This document shows positions 9,413 through 17,990 of a DNA stretch of 36,266 nt, one piece after another. This DNA comes from JBBQVS01 sp964657325 (lineage in GTDB: Bacteria > Chloroflexota > Ktedonobacteria > Ktedonobacterales > Ktedonobacteraceae). The notes under the pieces are model-generated. The model had not been told where the DNA came from. It saw only the letters and a program-made list of their open reading frames with translations, and ran no database searches. Within the stretch, counting starts at the first letter, position 1. Every line of letters starts with the position of its first letter. Location of the stretch: the NCBI GenBank assembly GCA_964657325.1, contig CAZZVE010000032.1, forward strand, positions 1 through 36,266, written 5' to 3'. The position numbers and the translations under genes are program-made.

Positions 9413-11239
9413 CTACGGAAGTTTGACACCTGTTAAGAGTTTTTGTAAAAGTTGCTCAGATGTATATGGATACGGGTTGTCACGAACAAAGATACGCGCC
9501 GTCGGATGATCGAAGACGGAGTAACTTTCATCGGCGTTACTATCATCCAATGTGATACCAAGCAGGTTTGGATGGTTCTCGAATGTCGCGGCAAGGTGAA
9601 AGCCGAGTTGCCCGTTAAAGAGCAATTGATAATAATGGATTGTTAGAGGATAGCGGTCTGGCAGACGGGGAATAGACTTATCGAGACGATCAGTAGGCAT
9701 TGTGATTGCGCCAATCGTCGGAAGAAGACGCGACAACAGTTGCGCCTTCACCATTGTGTCGTCGCCATAAAGGTCTAGTCCAGTAGTAGCTTGCCCATAC
9801 GCATTTGTATACGTGGTTTGTGTAAATTCAGAGGGATCATGTCCATCAACGGCAACTGGCAAAGGGTCATCCCATTGTTCATAAGTAAGAGTAGTGCGAG
9901 GTTGAAGATGGCTATACATCCAGCGTGACGCTTGTATACGCGTGTTTGGCTGACTATATACATTGAGTAGTGCTAATCCTTGAAATAACGTACCGCCAAG
10001 TACAAGAACGAGTGCGCTTACACTTAGTATTTGCAGTATAGTAGCTTTTCTTTGTAGTTTGCTCGGTTTAGCATCCTCTACAGTTGTTGATGTAGAATTC
10101 CATGCGACACGTATAAACACTATGAGTACCGATGCGGCAAGTAGGCTGAGGAAAGGGTAGAGTGGTAGCATATAGCGCATAAATTTTGCATAGAAGCTTC
10201 CTGTGATAATGCCGTATGTGAGTATCCAGGATAACACCACAAGCCAACCATTGAATGCACTGCCTCTTTGTCTCCACAGGTGGAAACACGCCCACCCAAA
10301 ACCAGCACATATCGCAAGCCCAAGAAACACACCCATACCCCAGAAAAACATGTTTTTTGCTTCATAAAGATAAGGAATTGTCCCCGCGAACTGACGTACA
10401 TATGGAAGATCGAGCAGGCCACGAGCCAAGTTTCCTTGATCGGACACCTGCTGAATAAAATTTGGCATATCTAATAGAGCATAAGGTTCTGCTATAAGAA
10501 ATATAATAATTGTAAAAAAGCCTGCGATGAGAAGAGACGTTAAAGAGGTAAAAAAATCTTGTCTGCGCCAACGTAGTACCACAGCGACAAGTAGCGGCAC
10601 AGCAAGTGGAGCAGCACTAGACTTTGTTCCAAGTGCAAGACCGTAACCTAGACCTACGAGCAATGCCCAGCGTATCGGCTTCTCAGTGTCAATCAGATGT
10701 ACACATGCATAGACGGTCAGTACAACAAAGAAAAGCAAAAGGGTATCAACAGCGTAAAAATGTGAAAGTTGTAGTTGTAGAGGTGTGAATGCTACCAATG
10801 CGGCAACCAGCAAAGCAACATTCCAGGCGTATCTTCTTCCTGGTGTTGCATCATCCGTCAGTTTCAAGCCAAGTAGTCCTGAAAAAAGAACTGTACCGCT
10901 ATCAAATAAGGCTGAGAGGACACGTCCAACAAGTGTGAGATTTGTGAAAGTCCCCAGAGCAGGAGAGAAACGAACTAAAATATTTCCTAAGAAGGCTAAT
11001 AGATAAAGTGGAAATGAGCCATAAGCAAAGAAGTGTGGGTTAAGCGGTGAATTTACAGGATCAAGAAATTGTGCCACACTTTTAGGCCACGTCAACACAG
11101 TGACATGGAACATAATTTGCCGTTCGTCGGGATGAAAATTGTTCCCTGCATCCCAGTTCAAACCGTATAAGCGCAGCAATAGGCCAAGCAACACAATACC
11201 CCATAATGCGAGTGGTCGCCAGCGAATAATAAATTTCAC
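9413..11239 (-). CDS. GT39-like integral membrane glycosyltransferase
   Basis: Protein of 608 residues with an N-terminal membrane segment (about 10-27) followed at once by NNFHPDERQ, the acidic HPDE motif (36-39) of GT-C enzymes of the ArnT/PMT (GT39) group. About ten further hydrophobic segments reach to roughly residue 425, then a soluble C-terminal domain of about 170 residues. Such enzymes use a polyprenyl-phosphate sugar donor and act at the outer membrane face. GTG 11239 is chosen because AAGGGAG lies four to five bases upstream; the longer reading to 11320 has no ribosome site and adds a non-family extension. It is the fourth GT-C gene of this region, separate from the others by about 3 kb. 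Acceptor unknown. Confidence 0.8.
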   Translation of the reverse strand: MKFIIRWRPLALWGIVLLGLLLRLYGLNWDAGNNFHPDERQIMFHVTVLTWPKSVAQFLDPVNSPLNPHFFAYGSFPLYLLAFLGNILVRFSPALGTFTNLTLVGRVLSALFDSGTVLFSGLLGLKLTDDATPGRRYAWNVALLVAALVAFTPLQLQLSHFYAVDTLLLFFVVLTVYACVHLIDTEKPIRWALLVGLGYGLALGTKSSAAPLAVPLLVAVVLRWRRQDFFTSLTSLLIAGFFTIIIFLIAEPYALLDMPNFIQQVSDQGNLARGLLDLPYVRQFAGTIPYLYEAKNMFFWGMGVFLGLAICAGFGWACFHLWRQRGSAFNGWLVVLSWILTYGIITGSFYAKFMRYMLPLYPFLSLLAASVLIVFIRVAWNSTSTTVEDAKPSKLQRKATILQILSVSALVLVLGGTLFQGLALLNVYSQPNTRIQASRWMYSHLQPRTTLTYEQWDDPLPVAVDGHDPSEFTQTTYTNAYGQATTGLDLYGDDTMVKAQLLSRLLPTIGAITMPTDRLDKSIPRLPDRYPLTIHYYQLLFNGQLGFHLAATFENHPNLLGITLDDSNADESYSVFDHPTARIFVRDNPYPYTSEQLLQKLLTGVKLP

Positions 11240-11344
11240 AACGCTCCCTTTTTTCTCTTCTGTAAGCCTGTGAACAAAATAATTACCAAATAGAACCATC
11301 TCAGTATAAAGACTGTTCATAGATAGGTCAAGAGGATAGGAACG

Positions 11345-11386
11345 AGCAAGAGGGATGAGAAGTCTATGCTTCTCATCCCTCTTGCT
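11345..11386. terminator. 18-bp perfect hairpin between two minus-strand genes
   Basis: Arms 11345-11362 and 11369-11386 are perfectly complementary around a 6-base loop (TCTATG). It lies about 50 bases past the stop of the ArsR-family gene and upstream of the GT39-like gene, both on the minus strand. No T-run follows on either side, so an intrinsic terminator or an RNA-stability hairpin are both possible. Confidence 0.55.
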
Positions 11387-11437
11387 TGTGCGATGTTACC
11401 CTAAGTTCTCGTAGATAACACTACTCTTCTCTCCACC

Positions 11438-11854
11438 CTAGGCGAGTTCGTTAATGACTTCGCGTGCGCGGTTTAGTGCCTCGCGCCGCACATAATAATA
11501 AGCCCATAATCCCTTTTTACGACAATCGACCAGACCTGCATCACGCAAAATACGTAAGTGATGTGAAATGGTAGGCTGCTCTAATGTGAAGCTCTCTACG
11601 ATCTCGAAAACGCAGACCTCACCCTCGTGACGGCTCAGCAGACTTAAAATACGTAAGCGCGTGGGGTCAGCTAACGCTTTGAGCAGTCGTGCCTGTGTGA
11701 CTGCCTCATCCTCGTTTAATGTTGGCGCAAACTTTGGCGCAATGCTTACGATGCCAGCCTGTCGGCTTAGTACACCTACTGCACTCGCGGATGCGGCAAC
11801 TGGTGCCATTGTTGATGTTGTTCTTTGTGTATTGCCCTGATGTATCGATGTCAT
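11438..11854 (-). CDS. ArsR/SmtB-family winged-helix repressor
   Basis: Protein of 138 residues. After a low-complexity N-terminal tail of about 45 residues it has the ArsR winged-helix domain: ARLLKALADPTRLRILSLL, then EVCVFEIVESF, the recognition helix QPTISHHLRILRDAGLV, and the wing KKGLWAYYYV. ArsR sensors usually carry CVC at the start of the recognition region; here the second cysteine is phenylalanine (CVF), with one further cysteine after GLV, so an arsenite-type site is incomplete and the ligand cannot be named. ATG 11854 has an ideal AAGGAG six bases upstream; an earlier ATG at 11878 would lie before this site. It is downstream of aspS on the same strand, but a strong palindrome and about 150 bases separate them, so it is probably its own unit. 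Confidence 0.85.
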   Translation of the reverse strand: MTSIHQGNTQRTTSTMAPVAASASAVGVLSRQAGIVSIAPKFAPTLNEDEAVTQARLLKALADPTRLRILSLLSRHEGEVCVFEIVESFTLEQPTISHHLRILRDAGLVDCRKKGLWAYYYVRREALNRAREVINELA

Positions 11855-11973
11855 TTTCTTCTCCTTCCATCCTCCCAACCGGATGCTTAACCTACGATAT
11901 ATTTAGGGTAGTTTTAGCTTTCGACCTCACCATTTCTGTGAAAGCACGTTCCTTGTAGTGTGGTCTTATCATC

Positions 11974-11997
11974 ATTATACAAACGTATGCAAATGTA
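11974..11997 (-). promoter_or_regulatory. Candidate -10 box and operator upstream of the ArsR-family gene
   Basis: On the minus strand a perfect TATAAT lies at 11979-11974. It overlaps an imperfect 20-base palindrome (11997-11978, TACATTTGCATACGTTTGTA) whose outer four bases on each side pair. No good -35 box is visible 17 bases upstream. Overlap of a dyad with the -10 box would suit repression by the downstream regulator; this is inference. Confidence 0.3.
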
Positions 11998-12006
11998 GGG
12001 TTTAAG

Positions 12007-12080
12007 AATAGTACTCATACGAATAGATGCTCTCACAGGGTTATAACCCTATGAGAGCATCTATTCGTATGAGTACTATT
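12007..12080. terminator. 36-bp near-perfect palindrome at the aspS stop codon
   Basis: Arms 12007-12042 and 12045-12080 match over 36 bases with a single mismatch (a G-T wobble in one RNA strand) and almost no loop. The right arm overlaps the first bases of the aspS stop codon. Transcripts of aspS would fold into a very stable hairpin directly after translation ends, so a terminator or 3'-end protecting role is likely. The sequence is not shared with the other palindromes here. Confidence 0.65.
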
Positions 12081-13881
12081 ATGAACGTTTTTCTTCGGGT
12101 CGGATGCGTAGGTGCAGTTCTTGCAACTGTTTCTCCTCGACGGGCGAAGGCGCGTTCATCAAAAGGTCCATCGCGGTTTGTGTCTTGGGGAACGCAATGA
12201 CCTCACGGATGTTGTCTTCGTCAGCAAGCAGCATAACCAGACGGTCAATGCCAAGCGCAATACCTCCGTGAGGTGGTGCGCCATATTCAAAGGCTTCTAG
12301 CATATGTCCGAACTGCTCTTTTATCTGTTCGTCATCAAGTTTCATAAGCGAGAAAACTTTGTGCTGAATGTCAGCCACGTTAATGCGTACACTACCACCA
12401 CCTACTTCATAGCCATTACAAATGATGTCATATTGCTTGGCACGAATATGCAACGGATCTGTATCCAGCCTTCCAATGTGAGAATCATCCATACCGGAGA
12501 AAGGATTGTGTTCCGCGTCGTAACGCTGCAATTCTTCATCAAAATGGAAGAGGGGAAAGTCAACTACCCAGCAGAGAGCCATTTCATTCGGGTCGATCAA
12601 GTGTAGACGCTCTCCGAGTTTGACGCGCAAGCGAAACAATACATCGTTACAGACCTTCGCACTATCCGCGACGAAGAGTAACAAATCTCCGTGCTGGCCC
12701 TCAAGACGGTCAATTATTGCCTGGACTTCATCGGTAGACATGAATTTGGTCAACGGCGATTTGATCTCGCCGGATGTACCAATAGCGAGCGAGACAAGTC
12801 CCTTTGCGCCTAGTGTACGCGCGAACTCTGTCAACTCGTCCACTTCCTTGCGTGTATAGCTTCCCGCCCCTGGAACACGAATGCCTTTTACCATACCTTG
12901 ATTAGCTAGTGCATTCTTAAATACACTAAATGTTCCGGCTGATGCAAGGTCCGATATTTCTACGAGTGGAAGTTCAAAACGAAGGTCGGGATGGTCGGTA
13001 CCATAGCGTGCCATCGCCTCCTCGTAGCTAATATGAGGGAAGGGACGCTCTTTAATGCGCTTCTTCGTCGTCTTCTCGATCAGATGAATAAGCAGTTCCT
13101 CGATTAACGACATGACATCTTGCTCTGATACAAAGGTCATTTCCAGGTCAAGCTGTGTAAATTCTGGTTGCCGATCTGAACGCTGGTCTTCGTCACGGAA
13201 GCAACGAGCAATCTGGAAGTAGCGATCAAGACCCCCTACCATCAGTAATTGTTTCAGTTGTTGCGGGGATTGTGGCAACGCGTAAAATTCGCCAGCGTAG
13301 AGACGGCTCGGCACGAGATAATCGCGTGCGCCCTCAGGTGTGCTTTTCATTAGAATAGGCGTTTCTATCTCCAGAAAGCCTCGATCATCAAGAAAGTCGC
13401 GCATTTCCTTGACGACGCGATGACGCCTTATGATGTTGTCCCGCATTCTTGGACGCCGTAAATCAAGATAACGATATTTCAAACGCAGCGACTCTTCAGG
13501 CTGAATCGCATCACTATTGATGGGGAAAGGCGTGGTACGAGATGGGTTGAGTATCAAAATCTGCTGTGCCGCGATCTCAATGGTACCAGTACTTAACTGC
13601 GCGTTCTCCGTGCCAGGTAAGCGATGAACAACGGTTCCTGTGACCTGTACTACATATTCCGAGCGCAGTTCCGAGGCAACATGATGCGCTTCTGGTGAGC
13701 GTTCTGGATCACAAATGACCTGTGTGAGACCATAGCGGTCGCGAATATCAAGAAAAATTAAGCCACCGTGATCCCGGCGTCGATTGACCCAGCCAGCAAT
13801 TGTCACTTCCTGGCCTACAAAATTGTTATTTAACTCGCCACACGTATGTGTACGATAATGTACCTCAAAACTCACTTGCAC
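12079..13881 (-). CDS. aspS: Aspartyl-tRNA synthetase
   Basis: Class II aminoacyl-tRNA synthetase of 600 residues, the usual size for the bacterial enzyme. In order: an N-terminal OB-fold anticodon-binding domain (to about 110, including GWVNRRRDHGGLIFLDIRDR), class II motif 1 region near 145-170, motif 2 with RCFRDEDQRSDRQPEFTQLD, the bacterial GAD insert in the middle, and motif 3 GGIALGIDRLVML near the C-terminus. The residue after RRRD in the OB-fold is His; in characterised enzymes Leu here goes with strict tRNA-Asp specificity and His with non-discriminating enzymes that also charge tRNA-Asn, so this may feed the GatCAB amidotransferase. GTG 13881 follows GAGGAG after only two bases; GTG 13875 has better spacing (eight) and is equally possible. 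Confidence 0.97.
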   Translation of the reverse strand: MQVSFEVHYRTHTCGELNNNFVGQEVTIAGWVNRRRDHGGLIFLDIRDRYGLTQVICDPERSPEAHHVASELRSEYVVQVTGTVVHRLPGTENAQLSTGTIEIAAQQILILNPSRTTPFPINSDAIQPEESLRLKYRYLDLRRPRMRDNIIRRHRVVKEMRDFLDDRGFLEIETPILMKSTPEGARDYLVPSRLYAGEFYALPQSPQQLKQLLMVGGLDRYFQIARCFRDEDQRSDRQPEFTQLDLEMTFVSEQDVMSLIEELLIHLIEKTTKKRIKERPFPHISYEEAMARYGTDHPDLRFELPLVEISDLASAGTFSVFKNALANQGMVKGIRVPGAGSYTRKEVDELTEFARTLGAKGLVSLAIGTSGEIKSPLTKFMSTDEVQAIIDRLEGQHGDLLLFVADSAKVCNDVLFRLRVKLGERLHLIDPNEMALCWVVDFPLFHFDEELQRYDAEHNPFSGMDDSHIGRLDTDPLHIRAKQYDIICNGYEVGGGSVRINVADIQHKVFSLMKLDDEQIKEQFGHMLEAFEYGAPPHGGIALGIDRLVMLLADEDNIREVIAFPKTQTAMDLLMNAPSPVEEKQLQELHLRIRPEEKRS

Positions 13882-13961
13882 GACTCCTCAAAGAAGCAAA
13901 GATTGTCGTATCCAAAAAGATAGTCCTAGAGGTACTGTAACATACGCTGTCTAGTTTCTTT

Positions 13962-16319
13962 TTAAGGAGTGCAGGTGGCATTCTGTGTCATATCAACCGT
14001 AATGAGGTTACGTACTGAAGGGTTTGGATCATTTTGAGCGACCATGTATACAGATGGTGCTTTCGGGTCCGGTACCAGTCCCTTCACGTTCGTAATGAGA
14101 CGCGATGAAGTATATTGATGATCTAGCTTCATAGTGACAGAGGTTGTAGCACCCTTACCTACCTCAAAGTCGAGAACACGATGATAGGTACTATCATCTA
14201 ACACATACAAGTGTGAAAAATTTCCTACATTACCAGCGACAAGAAGCTTCGCGCCAACGAGTTGTAAAACTTGTAGTGACTGCGACGATGAAACATTGGG
14301 TGCCGAAAATCGTGTAGATGGCGTAAAATCGTTTGTAGTAAAGGGAAGTGGAGCAGCAACACTCTGAGATATTGAAACAGGTGTTGGTAATGCTTGTGTT
14401 CCACCTGTGAACGTCAAACTCTGCACACCTCCATCCTTTGTCAGAAAGAACAGCTGACGGTTCGGAAATGCAGCAATACTTGCAATCGGTTTTGTTGAAA
14501 GTGTTGCACTATACTTCGTGGAAGCAGGAGCGAGTTTGTTTTTATTGTCTATTGTGTAGTATAGGATAGTCGCGGATGCAGGGGCAGCTTCCGACGTTAA
14601 AACAACATATACATCCGTACTCCATGCAGTTAGCAGTTGCGGTATCCCATCTTTTGTAAATGTTGCATCAATCGTCAGTGGTGTGTTTGCTTGCTTTAAA
14701 GCACCAGAATCATCTGCGGTGAAGAGCAATACGCTATATGGTGCAGAAAATCCACTCTGCGTAACTGTTCCAGTCAAGGCCAGAAGACGCGAACCATCAC
14801 TAGCAATGTGCAGAATTTTTGTATTATTTGCTATGGGAGGCGTACTTTGAAGCGTTTTACTGTCATTAAGTTGATAGAGATTGTTGTCATCGCCCAATAC
14901 GTAGGAGAAAAGTTTCGAGCCATTATTGTTCTGTATAGTGGCAATACTACTCGCTGATGCGTTCGTACCGCCGCCATTCACAGGAGTTGTTAGGGTACTG
15001 GCACAAGGCAAGGTAGTAATCATTGACTGTGCATTGTAACTGGTAATGGCTACCTTCACTTCATCAGCAAATCTTCCGTTAAGAAGTGATTGAACCTGAG
15101 TTTTTTGTGTATTAGTTAGTGCGTTGCTTTGCAAAGACAGCAAAATTGACTGTGCAGCCGAAAGATGTTGTAGCGCTTGTCCGGGTTTACTATTCACCTC
15201 GCCCTGTCCTTGAGTGATAAGTGTTTGCGCTTTATTCATGGACCCATCGAAGTCTACCGGATTATTGATATGTAAAAAGTAATAAATGCCACTTCCTACA
15301 AGTGTAACAAGCAGAAGAATAAATAAGACAAGTGTAGGATACAGTAAACGTGCACGTTTGCGCCCTGAAAACTGTAGTGCAGGCTGCGGAGCGGTAACGC
15401 TTTCAGAAGGGTGAGCAGTTCCCAGCAAAGGAGCGGTAGGAACACGTCCGTTGCCCCCGGATAAAGCAAGTTCTGGCGTTTGAGCATCAGTGAGCGTTGG
15501 TTGATTTGTGATGTCATGGCCGTTGGTATATCCATTACGATGTGCGGTAGGTGGCTCCCAACCAACTTCCTGAACATGCACGACAATAGCGGTGATGTTA
15601 TCAGGCCCCCCATTTTCGTTCGCACGTTCAACAAGATGGTAGACGCTCTCCTGAGGTACATACTGATTCACAATTGCACGAAGATCGTCATCGGTCACGA
15701 AACCAGAAAGGCCGTCACTACAAAGAACGAAGCTATCACCTTCCTCTAATTCTTCCGCGAAAATATCCACTTCAACATCGGCTTGTGTACCTAAGCATCG
15801 TGTGATCACATTGCGCTGTGCATGTGAGCGCGCCTGTTCTTCCGTAAGAAGTCCTACACGGACTTGCTCAGCGACCCACGAATGGTCTTGTGATATTTGT
15901 CTAACCTGACCCTTGCGCACAAGGTAAGTACGACTATCTCCAACATTTGCAATGTACGCAGTACCACCGCGTAGCACACCAGCCACACAGGTTGTCCCCA
16001 TACCACTGCGAAGCATATTTTCCGCGGCTCGCTGGTGAATAAGCGTATTCGCCCGCTTAATGGCATGTACAAGAGAGACAGCGATATCATCGTTGTCTTC
16101 TTGATAGTATGCATAACTAACAGTATCAACGGCGATCTCACTTGCTACCTCACCAGCCGCATGCCCACCCATGCCATCAGCAACGATGAACAGGGCACCT
16201 TTTTTCGTCATCACTTGCGGGTCTTTTGGGATGACATAGGCCATATTATCTTCATTGTGAGGACGTTTGCGACCAACATCCGTTAACTGTGCAACATCGA
16301 GCCGGAGTTGTTTGGACAA
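13962..16319 (-). CDS. Membrane-anchored PP2C-type Ser/Thr phosphatase with large external domain
   Basis: Protein of 785 residues. Residues 1-255 are a complete PP2C (Stp/PrpC-type) domain that removes phosphate from Ser/Thr with two metal ions: HNED (Asp24), DGMGGHAAGE (48-57), NVGDSR (125-130), SDGLSGF (201-207) and GGPDN (237-241) are all present. A Pro/Thr-rich linker leads to one membrane helix (326-349, after GRKRAR), so the phosphatase is cytoplasmic and the remaining 435 residues lie outside. That external part is rich in Ser, Thr and beta-strand-like repeats and may be a propeller-type sensor; I do not recognise a named domain. Start is TTG 16319 with GGGAG nine bases before. No partner Ser/Thr kinase is seen in this window. 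It ends 80 bases before aspS on the same strand. Confidence 0.9.
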   Translation of the reverse strand: MSKQLRLDVAQLTDVGRKRPHNEDNMAYVIPKDPQVMTKKGALFIVADGMGGHAAGEVASEIAVDTVSYAYYQEDNDDIAVSLVHAIKRANTLIHQRAAENMLRSGMGTTCVAGVLRGGTAYIANVGDSRTYLVRKGQVRQISQDHSWVAEQVRVGLLTEEQARSHAQRNVITRCLGTQADVEVDIFAEELEEGDSFVLCSDGLSGFVTDDDLRAIVNQYVPQESVYHLVERANENGGPDNITAIVVHVQEVGWEPPTAHRNGYTNGHDITNQPTLTDAQTPELALSGGNGRVPTAPLLGTAHPSESVTAPQPALQFSGRKRARLLYPTLVLFILLLVTLVGSGIYYFLHINNPVDFDGSMNKAQTLITQGQGEVNSKPGQALQHLSAAQSILLSLQSNALTNTQKTQVQSLLNGRFADEVKVAITSYNAQSMITTLPCASTLTTPVNGGGTNASASSIATIQNNNGSKLFSYVLGDDNNLYQLNDSKTLQSTPPIANNTKILHIASDGSRLLALTGTVTQSGFSAPYSVLLFTADDSGALKQANTPLTIDATFTKDGIPQLLTAWSTDVYVVLTSEAAPASATILYYTIDNKNKLAPASTKYSATLSTKPIASIAAFPNRQLFFLTKDGGVQSLTFTGGTQALPTPVSISQSVAAPLPFTTNDFTPSTRFSAPNVSSSQSLQVLQLVGAKLLVAGNVGNFSHLYVLDDSTYHRVLDFEVGKGATTSVTMKLDHQYTSSRLITNVKGLVPDPKAPSVYMVAQNDPNPSVRNLITVDMTQNATCTP

Positions 16320-16377
16320 CGCGCTATCTCCCGTACTTCTGTTTGGTATAAATCAGGCAGTCGCCGGAACTTCAAGC

Positions 16378-16383
16378 TATAAT
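16378..16383 (+). promoter_or_regulatory. Candidate -10 box upstream of the M20-like gene
   Basis: A perfect TATAAT lies in the divergent region between the phosphatase and the M20-like gene. No convincing -35 box is placed 16-18 bases upstream, so support is weak. Transcription from it would begin near 16390. Confidence 0.25.
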
Positions 16384-16544
16384 ACACTGACGCAAAGAAA
16401 AACGCAATGCATCGGCTATTTCATGCATTGACAGTACTTTCCCTTTGGGCTTCTCTACTACTTGTCCAAGAGTATACTCTTTCAATCTTCAGCATGCAAG
16501 ATGCTTGCCCGTGGGTACTAGGAAACAAGAGCAAAGGCAAAATA

Positions 16545-17852
16545 ATGATAGACGAACACAACAAAAATCTTCTCGCAGCCATCGACGCTTCTGCATATTC
16601 CCTGGTCGAGACACTACACACAATCGTAGCACAACTTGCACAAGCCGAGCAGAATAACACGCTTGCTACCTACATAAGTTCTCTACTACAACAACATACA
16701 TTTATGTCTCAGCCGGTAGACGACAAACAACACCTCATTTGTGGCATATATTCTAAACATGAAACGAAGGCATTGCTTCTTTTCAGCCATTGCCCACCAC
16801 AGCAAGACTCTCTTGCACGTTGGGGGTCTTTTGTAACCCGTCTCCTGACATTTGCATTATATCATAAGACTATAGGAAACATACCGTACAATGTTGTTTG
16901 GCTCATTGAGATCGAGGAATATCATGAGAACAGCGAAGACCTTTTGCAGTGGTTAGCAAAAAATCGAGCATTACTAAGAGTCGATGGCTGTTTATACGAT
17001 ATGCCAAGTGACACTTCTCTACCCGCTCCATGTTTAGCATTGGGAACGAAAGGGCTACTTCGTGTCGAGATCGGAGTCGAAACAGCCTCTCGCGATCAGC
17101 ATGTTCTCTCCGGTGCAATTTTACCGGATGCAGCATGGCGTCTTACATGGGCGTTGAATAGTTTGAAAGATGTACGGGAGGAGATACATATAGAGAGTTT
17201 TTATGACACATTAGTGCCAATGGAAGATGAAGAAATAGCGTTATTGCGAGGCATGGCTGATGATGAACAAGCACTCAAGCAGCGTCTACATGTCAATGAG
17301 TTTTTACTACACCTTCATGGTTTTCAATTGTACTATACTTATCTTCTTCTACCTACGTGTATCATCACAAGCATGCGTAGTGGAAGTACAACAACATCTT
17401 CACATACTCTTCCATCCTTTGCAAACGCGTCGCTTGATATACACCTTGTACCTGATCAGGAGCCGGAAGATATATATAAGAAGTTACGCAAGCACCTGGA
17501 TATACAGGGCTTGCAAGATGTATCCATACGGGTGCTAGCAACCCGAAGCCCACAACACACGCCTCTTCGTAATAAGTTCGCTAAAATTGTTTATGAAAGT
17601 GCGTTTGCGCTGTATGGCGAGACGCTATCTGCGTTTCCTCTTATGCCATCACAAAGAAATTACTACCCATTTCAGTCGCTCCTTGCTTTCCCTGTTGTAT
17701 ACGTTCAAACGGGTTATGAACATGGTCAGCTTTACGAACATGATACAGTTACTAGTGAGGAAAGACACAAGCAAATTCTCGCTTATGGAATGAAGCATCT
17801 GGTAGGGATCATAGAGGGGATAACACATACAACTGATACAACTCAGTTTTAG
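16545..17852 (+). CDS. Degenerate M20-family metallopeptidase-like protein
   Basis: Protein of 435 residues with the layout of M20 peptidases (carboxypeptidase/dipeptidase group): an N-terminal helix pair, a metal-site strand ALLLFSH (His about 82), a paired-acid strand WLIEIEE (about 124-125), a YDMPS strand, a central dimerisation-type region starting SGAILPDAAWRL, and a C-terminal FPVVYVQTGYEHG..H ending. The metal motif His-x-Asp of active enzymes reads His-Cys-Pro here, so one metal ligand is missing; the Glu pair and last His remain. Catalysis is therefore doubtful. ATG 16545 has AAAGG upstream and fits the family's start; ATG 16407 would add 46 residues that resemble a signal sequence, so an exported form cannot be excluded. 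Divergent from the phosphatase gene. Confidence 0.6.
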   Translation: MIDEHNKNLLAAIDASAYSLVETLHTIVAQLAQAEQNNTLATYISSLLQQHTFMSQPVDDKQHLICGIYSKHETKALLLFSHCPPQQDSLARWGSFVTRLLTFALYHKTIGNIPYNVVWLIEIEEYHENSEDLLQWLAKNRALLRVDGCLYDMPSDTSLPAPCLALGTKGLLRVEIGVETASRDQHVLSGAILPDAAWRLTWALNSLKDVREEIHIESFYDTLVPMEDEEIALLRGMADDEQALKQRLHVNEFLLHLHGFQLYYTYLLLPTCIITSMRSGSTTTSSHTLPSFANASLDIHLVPDQEPEDIYKKLRKHLDIQGLQDVSIRVLATRSPQHTPLRNKFAKIVYESAFALYGETLSAFPLMPSQRNYYPFQSLLAFPVVYVQTGYEHGQLYEHDTVTSEERHKQILAYGMKHLVGIIEGITHTTDTTQF

Positions 17853-17990
17853 GTAGGACTTATGACCTTGAATAAGTGTAAACTACAAGCTGACGCGTTT
17901 AAACATGTAGTAGCAGGTCATGGAAAGGTCTAATTCTGTTACCTCCTGAATTTCAGAGACGTTATGAGCATTGAGGAGTTAATAAGAGAT

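Noticed and set aside
16407..16544. Signal-peptide-like extension of the M20-like protein from ATG 16407
   Set aside because: The M20 family start and the AAAGG site fit ATG 16545 better; kept only as an alternative because the segment is hydrophobic and a -10-like box precedes it.
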